Shown: piece after piece, positions 37,845 to 46,185 of the stretch
Layout: each line of letters opens with the position of its first letter
How positions within the stretch are numbered: position 1 is the stretch's first letter
Assembly (NCBI GenBank): GCA_016861105.1
Contig: BOKS01000007.1
Span: 1 to 64,000, forward strand
Length of the DNA stretch: 64,000 nucleotides
From: Betaproteobacteria bacterium
GTDB taxonomy: Bacteria > Pseudomonadota > Gammaproteobacteria > Burkholderiales > Casimicrobiaceae
Direction: 5' to 3'
The notes under the pieces: generated by a model
Seen by the model: the letters and a program-made list of their open reading frames with translations, nothing else
Databases searched by the model: none
What the model was told of the DNA's origin: nothing
Translations under genes and position numbers: made by a program

Positions 37845-38696
37845 ATGCGTACTCGACCCGATGTGCCGGAGCGTGCGACCCGCCCTGCCGGCGCCGAAGG
37901 ACACGTGAGCGGCGTCGGCCTGGACATGCGCCCGGGCCAGCGTTCGACGACAGCCGATCGCGTCTACGACGTTCTGGAGAAGCTCATCATTTCGGGACGC
38001 TTGCGCCCAGGCGATCGCTTGACCGAACTCAGCCTCTGCGCGGAACTGAAGGTCGGTCGGACACCCCTCAGGCAGGCATTGCAGCGCCTGGTGAGCCGCG
38101 GATGGGTCCTGAGGCTTCCGAACGGAGCGATCGCCGTCGTGGACGTCTCCGAAGAGGAGATCGAGGCGCTCTATGCCGTGCGGGCTGCGCTGGAGGCGCT
38201 CGTTCTGCGGCAGGCCGTGCGACGCATGACCGAGGGCGACCTGGCCCGCGTGCGTGATCTCCTCAAGACGCAGGACATGGCCGCGAAGGCGGGCGACCCC
38301 GATCTCGTATCCATGCGCGGCGAGCAGTTCCATCGGACCCTCTGGGCATTGAGCGGCAACACAGTGGGCATCCAGTTCCTCGAAGACATCCACCAGCGGA
38401 CGACCCGGTACAGGCGTCTCAGCTTCGCCAAGCCGTACCGGTTCAAGGAGGGATTGCGACAGCACTGGGCAATCGTCGAAGCGCTCGCGAGCCAGGATGT
38501 CGACAAGGCTTGCAGGATCCTCCAGGACCACGTCGATCGCAGCCGCAACTACGTCATGCAGGCCTTCAGGTCCTGGCGGCGCAGTTCGTCGGTACCGGCA
38601 TCTCCTACCGCCGGGACGGCGCCGCCGCCCCTGGATGGAAAGCGGGCGGGTCGAGTGACGGCGTCCGCGCCGGCGGCGGGGCGGAAGGTGAAGTAG
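37845..38696 (+). CDS. GntR family transcriptional regulator (FCD domain)
   Basis: 283 residues. Winged HTH: TADRVYDVLEKLIISGRLRPGDRLTE, LKVGRTPLRQALQRL; then FCD effector domain: LYAVRAALEALVLRQAVRRMTE, MRGEQFHRTLWALSGN, HWAIVEALASQDVDKACRILQDHV. Presumed carboxylate-responsive repressor of the divergent operon. The last ~45 residues are unlike an FCD tail: they are low-complexity and end TASAPAAGRKVK, almost the end of the small HTH protein (APAPAAGRKAK), because the frame runs into boundary copy 3. An internal ATG (MRPGQRST) could be the true start. Confidence 0.88.
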   Translation: MRTRPDVPERATRPAGAEGHVSGVGLDMRPGQRSTTADRVYDVLEKLIISGRLRPGDRLTELSLCAELKVGRTPLRQALQRLVSRGWVLRLPNGAIAVVDVSEEEIEALYAVRAALEALVLRQAVRRMTEGDLARVRDLLKTQDMAAKAGDPDLVSMRGEQFHRTLWALSGNTVGIQFLEDIHQRTTRYRRLSFAKPYRFKEGLRQHWAIVEALASQDVDKACRILQDHVDRSRNYVMQAFRSWRRSSSVPASPTAGTAPPPLDGKRAGRVTASAPAAGRKVK

Positions 38697-38735
38697 CGGG
38701 TCCGTCGACGGCCGGGCGATCGGCGGGCCCGTGTC
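38661..38735. repeat. putative island boundary, copy 3 (HTH 3' end fused to GntR gene)
   Basis: CGCCGGCGGCGGGGCGGAAG then GTGAAGTAGCGGGTCCG (38668-38704) matches 30791-30827 at 36 of 37 positions, including the stop codon, then diverges through GCGGGCCCGTGTCG. It supplies the last codons of the GntR gene. Confidence 0.75.
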
Positions 38736-38806
38736 GAGGTGAGGCCCAATCGACCGGGCCCGGGCCGGATCGACGGCTCCCGCCCGCGGGCGCCGGAGGC
38801 CTGGGT

Positions 38807-39286
38807 CTAGCCCCGCCGTGCCGCCTCGATCGCCGCGATGTCGATCTTGCGCATGGTCATCATCGCGTCGAACGCGCGCTTGGCCGCGGCGGGATCGGGG
38901 TCGGTGACAGCGTCGAGGAGGGCGCGCGGCGTGATCTGCCACGACACGCCCCACCTGTCCTTGCACCAGCCGCAGGCACTCTCCTGGCCGCCGTTGCCGA
39001 CGATCGCACTCCACAGCCGGTCGGTCTCCGCCTGGTCGTCGGTGGCGATCTGGAACGAGAATGCCTCGGTCTGCTTGAAGGCCGGCCCGCCGTTGAGCCC
39101 GACGCAGGGAATGCCGGCGACGGTGAACTCCACGGTCAGGACGTCGCCCTGCTTGCCGTCGGGATACTCGCCCGGAGCGCGCATGACCGCGCCGACGGCG
39201 CTGTCCGGGAAGGTTGCGGCGTAGAAGCGCGCGGCGTCCAGCGCACCGCCGTGGTACCAGAGGCAGATCGTGTTCCTGGGGCGCAT
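38807..39286 (-). CDS. VOC superfamily protein (PhnB / 3-demethylubiquinone methyltransferase-like)
   Basis: 159 residues. MRPRNTICLWYHGGALDAARFYAATFPDSAVG, FTVAGIPCVGLNGGPAFKQTEAFSFQI and GWCKDRWGVSWQITP are the recognised PhnB-like (glyoxalase-fold) pattern. The enzymatic role is generally unknown despite the common annotation. AGGAGG ribosome-binding site before ATG 39286. Single gene; upstream sequence to 39759 has no convincing gene. Confidence 0.9.
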   Translation of the reverse strand: MRPRNTICLWYHGGALDAARFYAATFPDSAVGAVMRAPGEYPDGKQGDVLTVEFTVAGIPCVGLNGGPAFKQTEAFSFQIATDDQAETDRLWSAIVGNGGQESACGWCKDRWGVSWQITPRALLDAVTDPDPAAAKRAFDAMMTMRKIDIAAIEAARRG

Positions 39287-39759
39287 GGCTTCCTCCTGTC
39301 GGGGATGAGGTTGTCGAGCGGGCGCACTGCACCCCCTAGTCGTTTCGTCCGGTGCGTTCTCGACATCGGACCATTGCCGATTCGTTGCGGCGGCCTCCAA
39401 GTGGCCGCACCCGACCTGGCGGAGCCCCCGTCGCGCGGGCGTTGGCTGGCGGGGAGGTTTCAGGACCGGGGTGATCGGTCCGTCACTCGCCTTCTTCCGA
39501 GGCGAGTGGGCGATCTGTCTGTCGCCGATCGCGAGCACGCCCTCGCGAGCCAGGCGTCGATCAGAGCTTCGACCGCCTCGGCCGAGGGCTTCACGTTCCC
39601 GGCGGGCGTGGCGATGTGACGCTGACGCACGAGCGGCCCGGCGGCCGGTACTTCGGAAGCGCGCGAAAGTCTCCGTTGCGCCGCTCGCGGCGCAACGCGG
39701 CGGGCGGCACCTCGCCCGCCATCCGCCCTGCAGGCGAGGCTGCGGACGTTCCCGCGATC
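39287..39759. other. 473-bp stretch without a recognisable gene
   Basis: Both strands carry open frames, as everywhere at this GC level, but none has a domain. A minus-strand reading HIATPAGNVKPSAEAVEALI (about 39545-39605) looks protein-like and may be a relic. No repeats seen. Confidence 0.5.
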
Positions 39760-39909
39760 CTAAGGTACGTTCTTGTCCGGGTGCGGCGCCGGAACCTGCG
39801 TCGTCGTGGTCGCGGACTGCTCGGCCTTGCGCAGGCGCTTCGCTTCCTTCTTCTGCTTCTTCGCGAGATCGCGCTGGCGCTTCTGGAACGCGTAGTTGGG
39901 TGTGGCCAA
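39760..39909 (-). CDS. small basic conserved protein, unknown function
   Basis: 49 residues from a TTG at 39909: TPNYAFQKRQRDLAKKQKKE, then AKRLRKAEQ and a Thr/Pro tail. I recall short proteins beginning 'ANPNYAFAKRQRDLAKKQKKEEKR' in other proteobacteria; their role is unknown. Strongly basic and helical, suggesting RNA or ribosome association (inference). The start codon is uncertain because there is no ATG at the conserved position. Confidence 0.6.
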   Translation of the reverse strand: MATPNYAFQKRQRDLAKKQKKEAKRLRKAEQSATTTTQVPAPHPDKNVP

Positions 39910-40176
39910 GGGTGTTCTCGATCGGTTGGTCCTGACAAGCGTAAGGGTACCTGAACCGGAAGAGGCGCGCACTCGCGCGGCGGCGAGGTGCCGGGCCCCG
40001 GGGCCGCCCGCGCCCTCGATCCCGTGATGCGACGCTGTCCGGCACGGCGACGAAGCGACCGTCCGGCCTCTTGCTCCGTCGCCGGCCTCGTTCGAACCTT
40101 CCGGCGGGCGGTCGTTGCGACGGAGCCGCCGGCCACGCACAATCCCACGCTTGAAACGTCGGAAGAGAAAGTTGCC

Positions 40177-41283
40177 ATGCCCGGAGCACTCGTGATCCTC
40201 GCCAGGCTGTTGCGCCAAGGCATCTCGCCGCTGGCCCTGTTCGCCGCCTGGGCCGCGACCGCGGCGGCCGGAGTGACGACGTTCAACGGCACGCTGGCGC
40301 CGGGAGGGCCCAAGATCACGCCGGTGGCTGTCATCTCGACGCCGAACTGCACGGGTGGTTACGGAAGCGTCGGGGTGCTCTTCAAGTCGTTCAGCATCAC
40401 GGTCGACACGAGCGGCACTTACGCGATCACCGAGCCCGGGTCGACCTCGGGGATCTACGTGCACGAAGGCGCCCCCGACCCCGGGGCCGCCGCGATCAAT
40501 TGCATCGCCGCCAGCAACAGCAACCCGATCAACCTCAATGCGTCCCTCACCGCCGGAACCGTCTACACGGTGACCGTGTTCGACGACACCTTTGGCCAGG
40601 CGGGCTTTGCGTTCAGCGTGACGGTCTCGGGGCCGGGCAACATCGCCCGCCGCTGTGCGTCGTTCACCGACCTCGACAGCGGCGACGTGTCCTGTCCGGC
40701 CGTCGAGTGGATCAAGAACCGCCTGGTGACGCTGGGCTGCACGTCGACGCTCTACTGCCCGAACGACAGCGTCACGCGGCTGCAGATGGCACTCTTCATG
40801 AACCGGCTCGGCAAGGTGTTCGAGCCCGTGTTCCTGCAGGCGTCCTCGACCACGGCGTCCGCAGCCGTCAACACCGGCAGCGTCGTTTGCGCGACCGGGG
40901 ACTACGCCGTGACGGATTACCCGCGGACGGCATCGCCGGCGTCCGTCGCGGTGTACCACCGGGGGGCCTCGGCGGTCGGCGTCGAGACCCGCCTCGTCTA
41001 CAGCCTGGACGCCGGGACGACGTGGACCGACTGGGGCGCCATCATGCGGGCCGCGAACGTCGCGAACCTGTACGCGTCGCAGGCGCCGGCCGCAGTGGCC
41101 CTTCCCGTCAGCCCGGGCCAGACGATCCGCTTCGGGATCCAGGCGTCCGCGACCGGAACGACCAACGATGCCGGCTGCCTGCTGAGCGTCCGCTTCGACA
41201 GCCGGACGCTCGGGACGACGCCGGGCGACGAGCGACCCGTGGCAGATTTGCAACGCGGACGGGAGCCGAGCCACGGCAACTGA
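40177..41283 (+). CDS. exported protein with SLH-like domain (copy 1)
   Basis: 368 residues. Signal peptide-like start (LLRQGISPLALFAAWAATAAAG). First part: a beta-sandwich-like VTTFNGTLAPGGPKITPV to VYTVTVFDDTFGQAGFAFSVTVSG with two Cys. Middle (about 160-215): CASFTDLDSGDVSCPAVEWIKNR, LGCTSTLYCPNDSVTRLQMALFMNRL, an S-layer-homology-like motif with paired cysteines. C-terminal part: another beta domain (VETRLVYSLDAGTTWTDWG). Shares the SLH-like motif with the protein at 58335. Probably cell-surface or secreted. Confidence 0.8.
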   Translation: MPGALVILARLLRQGISPLALFAAWAATAAAGVTTFNGTLAPGGPKITPVAVISTPNCTGGYGSVGVLFKSFSITVDTSGTYAITEPGSTSGIYVHEGAPDPGAAAINCIAASNSNPINLNASLTAGTVYTVTVFDDTFGQAGFAFSVTVSGPGNIARRCASFTDLDSGDVSCPAVEWIKNRLVTLGCTSTLYCPNDSVTRLQMALFMNRLGKVFEPVFLQASSTTASAAVNTGSVVCATGDYAVTDYPRTASPASVAVYHRGASAVGVETRLVYSLDAGTTWTDWGAIMRAANVANLYASQAPAAVALPVSPGQTIRFGIQASATGTTNDAGCLLSVRFDSRTLGTTPGDERPVADLQRGREPSHGN

Positions 41284-41371
41284 ACGCCACCGTGCGCCGA
41301 GCCGCGGCGCCGGACCGACGGCGCACGGTGCACGGCCCGCCTGTCTTCGCAACGCGTGAACGGGCCCGCGG

Positions 41372-42298
41372 GTGAGGACGGTGTCCCCCGCAGGCCTGTG
41401 CCCCATCGTCACCTCCGCGGACGGCAACTTCGCGATGCCGCTCGCCACGGCGCTGCGCTCGCTCGCGCAAGCGAACGGGCACCACTGGCCGATCGACGTC
41501 GTCGTGCTGGTGTCGGCGTTCCCTCGCGAGGAGCGGCGCCGGGTCGAGGCATCGCTGCCGCCTGACGCCGTGCACATCCGCTGGGAGGAGGTCGACCTCG
41601 CGCCGTTCCGCGCGTTCCGTCCGCTGTCGTACCTGCCGCCGATGTCGTATGCGCGCCTGTCGCTCGAACGCCACCTCGCGCCCGATGCATCCCGGATCGT
41701 CTATCTCGACGCGGACACCCTCGTGCTCGACGATCTCGCCCCGCTCGCGTCGACGCCGCTGGGCAGCGCCGTCGTCGGCGCGGTACCCGACGACTACCTC
41801 GACGCCGCGCTGGCCGGGCGCCGGCCGCTGAAGCACGGCGGCGTGCCGCGCGTGGCGCGCTACTTCAACTCCGGGGTGCTGGTCATCGACGTGCCGAAGT
41901 GGCGGAGCGGCGGCGTCGCCGAGCGCGCGATCGCCTACCTCGCTGCACATCCGCGCTCGCCGTTCGCGGACCAGGATGCGCTGAACGTCGCGTGCGACGG
42001 CGCATGGCACGAACTTGCACCGCGGTGGAACTTCCAGGACCACCGCGCGCTGCGGATCGATCGGATGCCCGCCGCGCGGCGTCCGGCCATCGCGCACTTC
42101 GTCTCCACGGACAAGCCGTGGAAGCCGGGGGGCGACAGCCGCAATGCGGCGTTCTACGACGGGTTCCGTGCGCGGACGGCCTACCGTCGCACCGTCGCGC
42201 ACAGGCTCGCCGATCTCGCCGAGGCCGGTGCGCGACGCACCGTGCGATTCGCCTGGCGCCACTGCCAGCGGTGGCCGGCCGTGCGCCGGCGCAGCTGA
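41372..42298 (+). CDS. family 8 glycosyltransferase
   Basis: 308 residues from GTG 41372 (a second GTG at 41381 is possible). GT8 pattern: CPIVTSADGNFAMPLATALRSL, PPMSYARLSLERHL, DXD motif in IVYLDADTLVLDDL, ARYFNSGVLVIDVPKWR, FADQDALNVA and HFVSTDKPWKPG. Retaining transferase using a UDP-sugar, probably for LPS or surface glycan. The C-terminus is Arg-rich. It follows the SLH-like exported protein, which might be a glycosylation target (speculative). Confidence 0.92.
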   Translation: MRTVSPAGLCPIVTSADGNFAMPLATALRSLAQANGHHWPIDVVVLVSAFPREERRRVEASLPPDAVHIRWEEVDLAPFRAFRPLSYLPPMSYARLSLERHLAPDASRIVYLDADTLVLDDLAPLASTPLGSAVVGAVPDDYLDAALAGRRPLKHGGVPRVARYFNSGVLVIDVPKWRSGGVAERAIAYLAAHPRSPFADQDALNVACDGAWHELAPRWNFQDHRALRIDRMPAARRPAIAHFVSTDKPWKPGGDSRNAAFYDGFRARTAYRRTVAHRLADLAEAGARRTVRFAWRHCQRWPAVRRRS

Positions 42299-42413
42299 GC
42301 GCCGGTGGTCGGCACCGTCGTCCCCGCGAGCGCGGCGGAAGACGCGCGGATTGTGGCGTCGGTCCGGCGACGGTTCCGCCGCCCGGACGACGCCGTTGCG
42401 GGCAGCGGCGCGG

Positions 42414-42584
42414 TCAGCCCGCCTTGGTGCGCAGCAGGGTCCCGCGCCGCAGCGGCGCGACGTTGGAGATGGCGCCTTCCTGACGCTGCGCGCGCAGTTC
42501 GCGGCGGACGCGTGCGAAGGTCTTGCGCAGATCGGTGTCGACGCTCTTCGTATACCTGAAGCTGGGATCGAGGATCGATTTCAT
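42414..42584 (-). CDS. small conserved protein (MKSILDPSFRYT family), unknown function
   Basis: 56 residues. KSILDPSFRYTKSVDTDLRK, TFARVRRELRAQRQ and a basic end. I recall near-identical short proteins starting MKSILDPSFRYT in other Burkholderiales genomes, without assigned function. ATG 42584 has AGGCATGC upstream, a weak ribosome-binding site. Alone between the GT8 gene and a 365-bp gap. Confidence 0.7.
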   Translation of the reverse strand: MKSILDPSFRYTKSVDTDLRKTFARVRRELRAQRQEGAISNVAPLRRGTLLRTKAG

Positions 42585-42949
42585 GCATGCCTCCGGACTT
42601 CGGCGGAACGGGCGCTCGCCTGCCCGCGACCACAGGGACGCAAGTTGCATTCCGCGCCGGCGAACGCCAGCATCGTCAATCCCTTGCCGCCGTCCTACGT
42701 GAAGGCCGGCGACGGCGTCGTCAAGAAGTCCGACAACCTGCCGTCAGTTGTCCGTCCGGTGTCGTAGACCACACCAAGGCGCGTCGCGAAGTCGTGAACG
42801 GGGGCGCGCTCGCCGCGACCGGACGCACCGGCGTGAGGGCCTGTGGCGACATGCTCGGCCCGCATGCGAACGCGACCCAGAACGACGTTGATCGCGCTGC
42901 GCGGCCCGCGAACAATCGCTATACGTCTGTCCGCAGGAGCGGTGCATCC
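42585..42949. other. 365-bp stretch without a confident gene
   Basis: A plus-strand frame ending at 42767 reads NASIVNPLPPSYVKAGDGVV then KKSDNLPSVVRPVS, which looks like a genuine C-terminal segment without a matching beginning, possibly a gene relic. The rest up to the isomerase start shows no motif. Confidence 0.45.
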
Positions 42950-43558
42950 ATGGGCGCATCCGACCCCCGCCGCGTCGAGTTCTGGTTCGACTTCGGCAGC
43001 ACCTACAGCCATCTCGCGATGATGCGCATCGCGCCGGCCGCGGCCGCGCTTGGCGTCGCCATCGACTGGCGGCCGTTCCTGCTTGGCCCCGTGTTCCGCG
43101 CGCTGGGCTGGGACGGCTCGCCGTTCCTCGCGCAGGAGCGCAAGCTGGACTACGTGTGGCGCGACGCGGCACGCGAGGCGCGCAAGTACGGCGTGCCGTG
43201 GCGCCGGCCGACGGCGTTTCCGCGCCGCGCGGTGCTTCCGTCGCGCGTCGCGCTCTGCGGCGCGCAGGCGCCGTGGGTCGGCGCATTCTGCCGGCGCATG
43301 ATGCTGCTCAACTTCGCCGAGGACCGCGACATCGACGACGAGACGGTCGTGCTCGCGGCCCTCGCGGAAAGCGGCGTGGACGCCGACGCGATCCTCGTGC
43401 AGGCGCAGGGCGAAGCGAACAAGCTGGCGCTGCGGCGCCAGACCGACGAGGCGATGGCGCGCGGCGTCTTCGGCGCGCCCACGTTCTTCGCGCGCGGCGA
43501 GCTGTTCTGGGGCAACGACCGCCTCGACGACGCGCTCGCGCTCGCCGCGGCCGCGTGA
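42950..43558 (+). CDS. 2-hydroxychromene-2-carboxylate isomerase family protein (DsbA-like fold)
   Basis: 202 residues. FWFDFGSTYSHLAMMRIAPAA carries the catalytic Ser of kappa-class GST/HCCA isomerases, followed by IDWRPFLLGPVF, a helical insert and GVFGAPTFFARGELFWGNDRLDDA with the cis-Pro. Glutathione-dependent isomerase; in PAH degraders it acts in naphthalene catabolism, but no such genes adjoin it here, so the real substrate is unknown. ATG 42950 preceded by AGGAGCGG. Confidence 0.9.
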   Translation: MGASDPRRVEFWFDFGSTYSHLAMMRIAPAAAALGVAIDWRPFLLGPVFRALGWDGSPFLAQERKLDYVWRDAAREARKYGVPWRRPTAFPRRAVLPSRVALCGAQAPWVGAFCRRMMLLNFAEDRDIDDETVVLAALAESGVDADAILVQAQGEANKLALRRQTDEAMARGVFGAPTFFARGELFWGNDRLDDALALAAAA

Positions 43559-43649
43559 CGTGGCGGGCACGGCCACGCGGCCGGTCCCGGCGGCGCTGCT
43601 CGCGCTGGCCCGCGCGCTGGCGGTTGCCGCTGCGCTGCTCGAAGTCCTG

Positions 43650-43810
43650 GGAATGAGGGTCAGACTCGCATTTCCGGCGCCGTCCGTGGGAATGAGGGTC
43701 AGGGAATGAGGGTCAGACTCGCATTTCCGGCGCCGTCCGGACCGCTGCGAAAAGCGAGTCTGACCCTCGTTCGCGCGTCGTGTCGGAAATTGGAGTCTGA
43801 CCCTCGTTTC
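43650..43810. repeat. family A repeat element, locus 3
   Basis: Direct full copies at 43650-43677 and 43703-43730, a half copy at 43688-43702, and inverted copies at 43748-43773 and 43785-43810. The two full copies sit in a 36-bp perfect direct repeat (43651-43686 = 43704-43739). Lies between two convergent genes; the second inverted copy ends 8 bp from the MFS stop. Confidence 0.88.
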
Positions 43811-43817
43811 GGGGTGG

Positions 43818-45029
43818 TTACGCGGCGCCCGCCGCGTGCGCAGAACGCACGATCTCGCGGTCGTCGATCGGCCAGTGCAGCGCCGCTGCGATGACGCCCA
43901 GCGCGATGGCGGCGGCCCAGATGGCGTCGTAGGAACCGGTGGCGTCGAACACCAGGCCGCCGAGCCACACGCCGAGGAACGAGCCGACCTGGTGGCCGAG
44001 GAACACGAAGCCGAACAGCGTGGTGATGTAGCGCACGCCGAACACCTGCGCCACGAGGCCGTTGGTCAGTGGCACGGTGCCGAGCCACAGGAAGCCCATC
44101 ACCGCGGCGAAGAGCCACACGCTCCACGGGGTCGCCGGCAGCAGCACGAACGCCGCCATCGCGCCGGCGCGCACGAGGTAGAGCGCGGCCAGCAGCCGCT
44201 TGCGCCGATAGACCCCGCCGAGGCGCCCGCAGCAGTAGGTGCCGGCGACGTTGGCCAGCGCGACGATCGCCAGCGCGGCGACGCCGTCGGCGGCGGAGAG
44301 CCCGCGGTCGAGCAGGTACGCCGGCAGGTGCGAGGCGATGAAGGCGAGCTGGAAGCCGCAGGCGAGGAAGCCGAGGTTGAGGAGGCGGAAGCCGCGGTGC
44401 GCGAACGCCTCGCGGATCGCCGCGCGCATCGACTGCGCGGGCCCGCTCGCCGCGTCGGACGGCCGGTCGCGCAACGTGAAGGCGGCCGGACCGGCGAGCG
44501 CGATCGCAACACCCAGCGCCACCAGCGCCGCCGCCCAGCCGAGCATGCCGATCAGCCCGTGCGCGGCAGGCACCATCGCGAACTGGCCGAAGCCGCCGAC
44601 GGCGCCGGCGAGACCCAGCGCCCACGGCCGCTGCGCGGGCGCGGCGAGACGGCTCAGCGCGCCGTACACCGCGCCGAAGGACGTGCACGACAGGGCGACG
44701 CCGACCAGCACGCCGGCCGACAGCGTCAACCCGGCGGGCGTCGTTGCGGCGGCCATCGCGGCCAGCCCCGCCGCGTAGAGCAGCGTGCCGGCGAGGATCA
44801 CGCGCAGCGACCCGTAGCGGTCGGCGATCATCCCGGTGAGCGGCTGGGCGAAACCCCACACGAGGTTCTGCACGGCGATCGCGAAGGCGAAGGCCTCGCG
44901 CGTCCAGCCGCGCTCGGCGGTCATCGGGACGAGGAACAGCCCCTGCACGTGACGCGCGCCCAGCGCCAGTCCCATGACCAGCCCTCCGCAGACCACCGCC
45001 GCCAGCAGGCCCCGCTTCCCGTCCGTCAT
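43818..45029 (-). CDS. major facilitator superfamily transporter
   Basis: 403 residues, twelve hydrophobic segments with a polar central loop (DRPSDAASGPAQSM). The loop 2-3 motif GMIADRYGSLRVI is the MFS motif A. N-terminus GLVMGLALGARHVQGLFLVPMTAERGW resembles oxalate/formate or monocarboxylate-type carriers. Divergent from a LysR regulator, which probably controls it. Substrate unknown. Confidence 0.9.
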   Translation of the reverse strand: MTDGKRGLLAAVVCGGLVMGLALGARHVQGLFLVPMTAERGWTREAFAFAIAVQNLVWGFAQPLTGMIADRYGSLRVILAGTLLYAAGLAAMAAATTPAGLTLSAGVLVGVALSCTSFGAVYGALSRLAAPAQRPWALGLAGAVGGFGQFAMVPAAHGLIGMLGWAAALVALGVAIALAGPAAFTLRDRPSDAASGPAQSMRAAIREAFAHRGFRLLNLGFLACGFQLAFIASHLPAYLLDRGLSAADGVAALAIVALANVAGTYCCGRLGGVYRRKRLLAALYLVRAGAMAAFVLLPATPWSVWLFAAVMGFLWLGTVPLTNGLVAQVFGVRYITTLFGFVFLGHQVGSFLGVWLGGLVFDATGSYDAIWAAAIALGVIAAALHWPIDDREIVRSAHAAGAA

Positions 45030-45123
45030 CGTCCCGATCCTTCACCGTTCGCGTGCCGCTGCGGCGCATCGCATGCCGTTGCCGCATGCCGCCGTCCGCG
45101 ATGCGCACGGCACGTCCGGCGAT

Positions 45124-45129
45124 TACAAT
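45124..45129 (+). promoter_or_regulatory. possible -10 box for the LysR gene
   Basis: TACAAT 57 bases before the LysR ATG, in the MFS/LysR divergent gap. No clear -35 and no obvious T-N11-A repeat identified. Confidence 0.35.
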
Positions 45130-45185
45130 GGGAGCCGCGCGGCCGCTCAACCGCGATTCCCTTCCCATTCGCATTCCTCTTTCGC

Positions 45186-46145
45186 ATGTCGATGCCCCTC
45201 GTGCGCATGGCGGCGCTGGACCTGGTCCGCGGCTTCGTGGCGGTCGGGCGCAGGATGAGCATCACGCTCGCCGCGCAGGACCTGTGCGTGACCCAGTCGG
45301 CCGTCAGCCGGCAGGTCCACGCGCTGGAGGAGCGCCTCGGCGTGCGCCTGTTCGTGCGCGGCTACCGCTCGATCGCCTTCACGCCCGAGGGTGCGCGCCT
45401 GTTCCGTACCGCCGACGCCTCGATCCAGCAGCTGCAGGACGCGATGGGGGCGCTCGCGCCCTCCGGCGACCGCGTGCCGGTCACGGTGACCGCGACCATC
45501 GGCGTGGCGTCGCTGTGGCTGCTGCCGCGGCTGACGCGCTTCCAGCAGCGCCATCCCGACGTCGACGTGCGCATCGCGGCGAACAACCGCGTGCTCGACC
45601 TGCGCACCGAGGGCATCGACCTCGCGATCCGCTACAGCCGGCAGGATGCGGTGCCTGCGGGCGCGATGGCGCTGTTCGGCGAGGCCGTCGTGCCGGTCGC
45701 GCATCCCGCGCTGCGCGTGGGCCCGCTCGCCTCGCCGCGCGGCGTGCCAGCGCACGTGCTGCTCGAGTACGACGACCCGGGCCGTCCGTGGCTGCAGTGG
45801 GCCGACCGGCTCGCGGTCCTCGGGCCGGCGCCGGTCCGGCCGCGCGGGGTGCTGCGCTTCAACCAGTACGACCAGGTGATCCAGGCGGCGCTCGCGGGGC
45901 AGGGGATCGCGCTCGGCCGCCTGCCGCTGGTCGCGCCGATGCTCGACGACGGGCGCCTGGTCGCGATCGACGCGGCCGACAACACGGTCGCGGCGCGGCA
46001 CGCGTACTGGCTCGTCGCGTCGAGCGACGAGCCGCGCGACGACGTGCGCACCGTCATGCAGTGGATCCGCGACGAGGCGCGCTCCGCCGCGCGCCGCGCG
46101 CGGGCGGCGGGTGGAGGGGCGCGGCGCGGCGCCGCGTCCGTATAA
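45186..46145 (+). CDS. LysR family transcriptional regulator (GcvA-like)
   Basis: 319 residues. N-terminal HTH: LDLVRGFVAVGRRMSITLAAQDLCVTQSAVSRQVHALEERLGVRLFVR; C-terminal periplasmic-binding-like effector domain: VTVTATIGVASLWLLPRLTRFQ, IAANNRVLDLRTEGIDLAIRY, QYDQVIQAALAGQGIALGRLPL. The RTEGIDLAIRY pattern is typical of the GcvA/AmpR branch. Divergent from the MFS gene. Its TAA stop lies within the -10 box of purU. Confidence 0.92.
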   Translation: MSMPLVRMAALDLVRGFVAVGRRMSITLAAQDLCVTQSAVSRQVHALEERLGVRLFVRGYRSIAFTPEGARLFRTADASIQQLQDAMGALAPSGDRVPVTVTATIGVASLWLLPRLTRFQQRHPDVDVRIAANNRVLDLRTEGIDLAIRYSRQDAVPAGAMALFGEAVVPVAHPALRVGPLASPRGVPAHVLLEYDDPGRPWLQWADRLAVLGPAPVRPRGVLRFNQYDQVIQAALAGQGIALGRLPLVAPMLDDGRLVAIDAADNTVAARHAYWLVASSDEPRDDVRTVMQWIRDEARSAARRARAAGGGARRGAASV

Positions 46146-46146
46146 T
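46141..46146 (+). promoter_or_regulatory. -10 box for purU
   Basis: Perfect TATAAT overlapping the LysR stop codon, 40 bases before the purU ATG. No good -35. Confidence 0.5.
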
Positions 46147-46185
46147 GCGCGCCTCGCCGTGCGCGGTGCGCACGGTCCCGCCACG

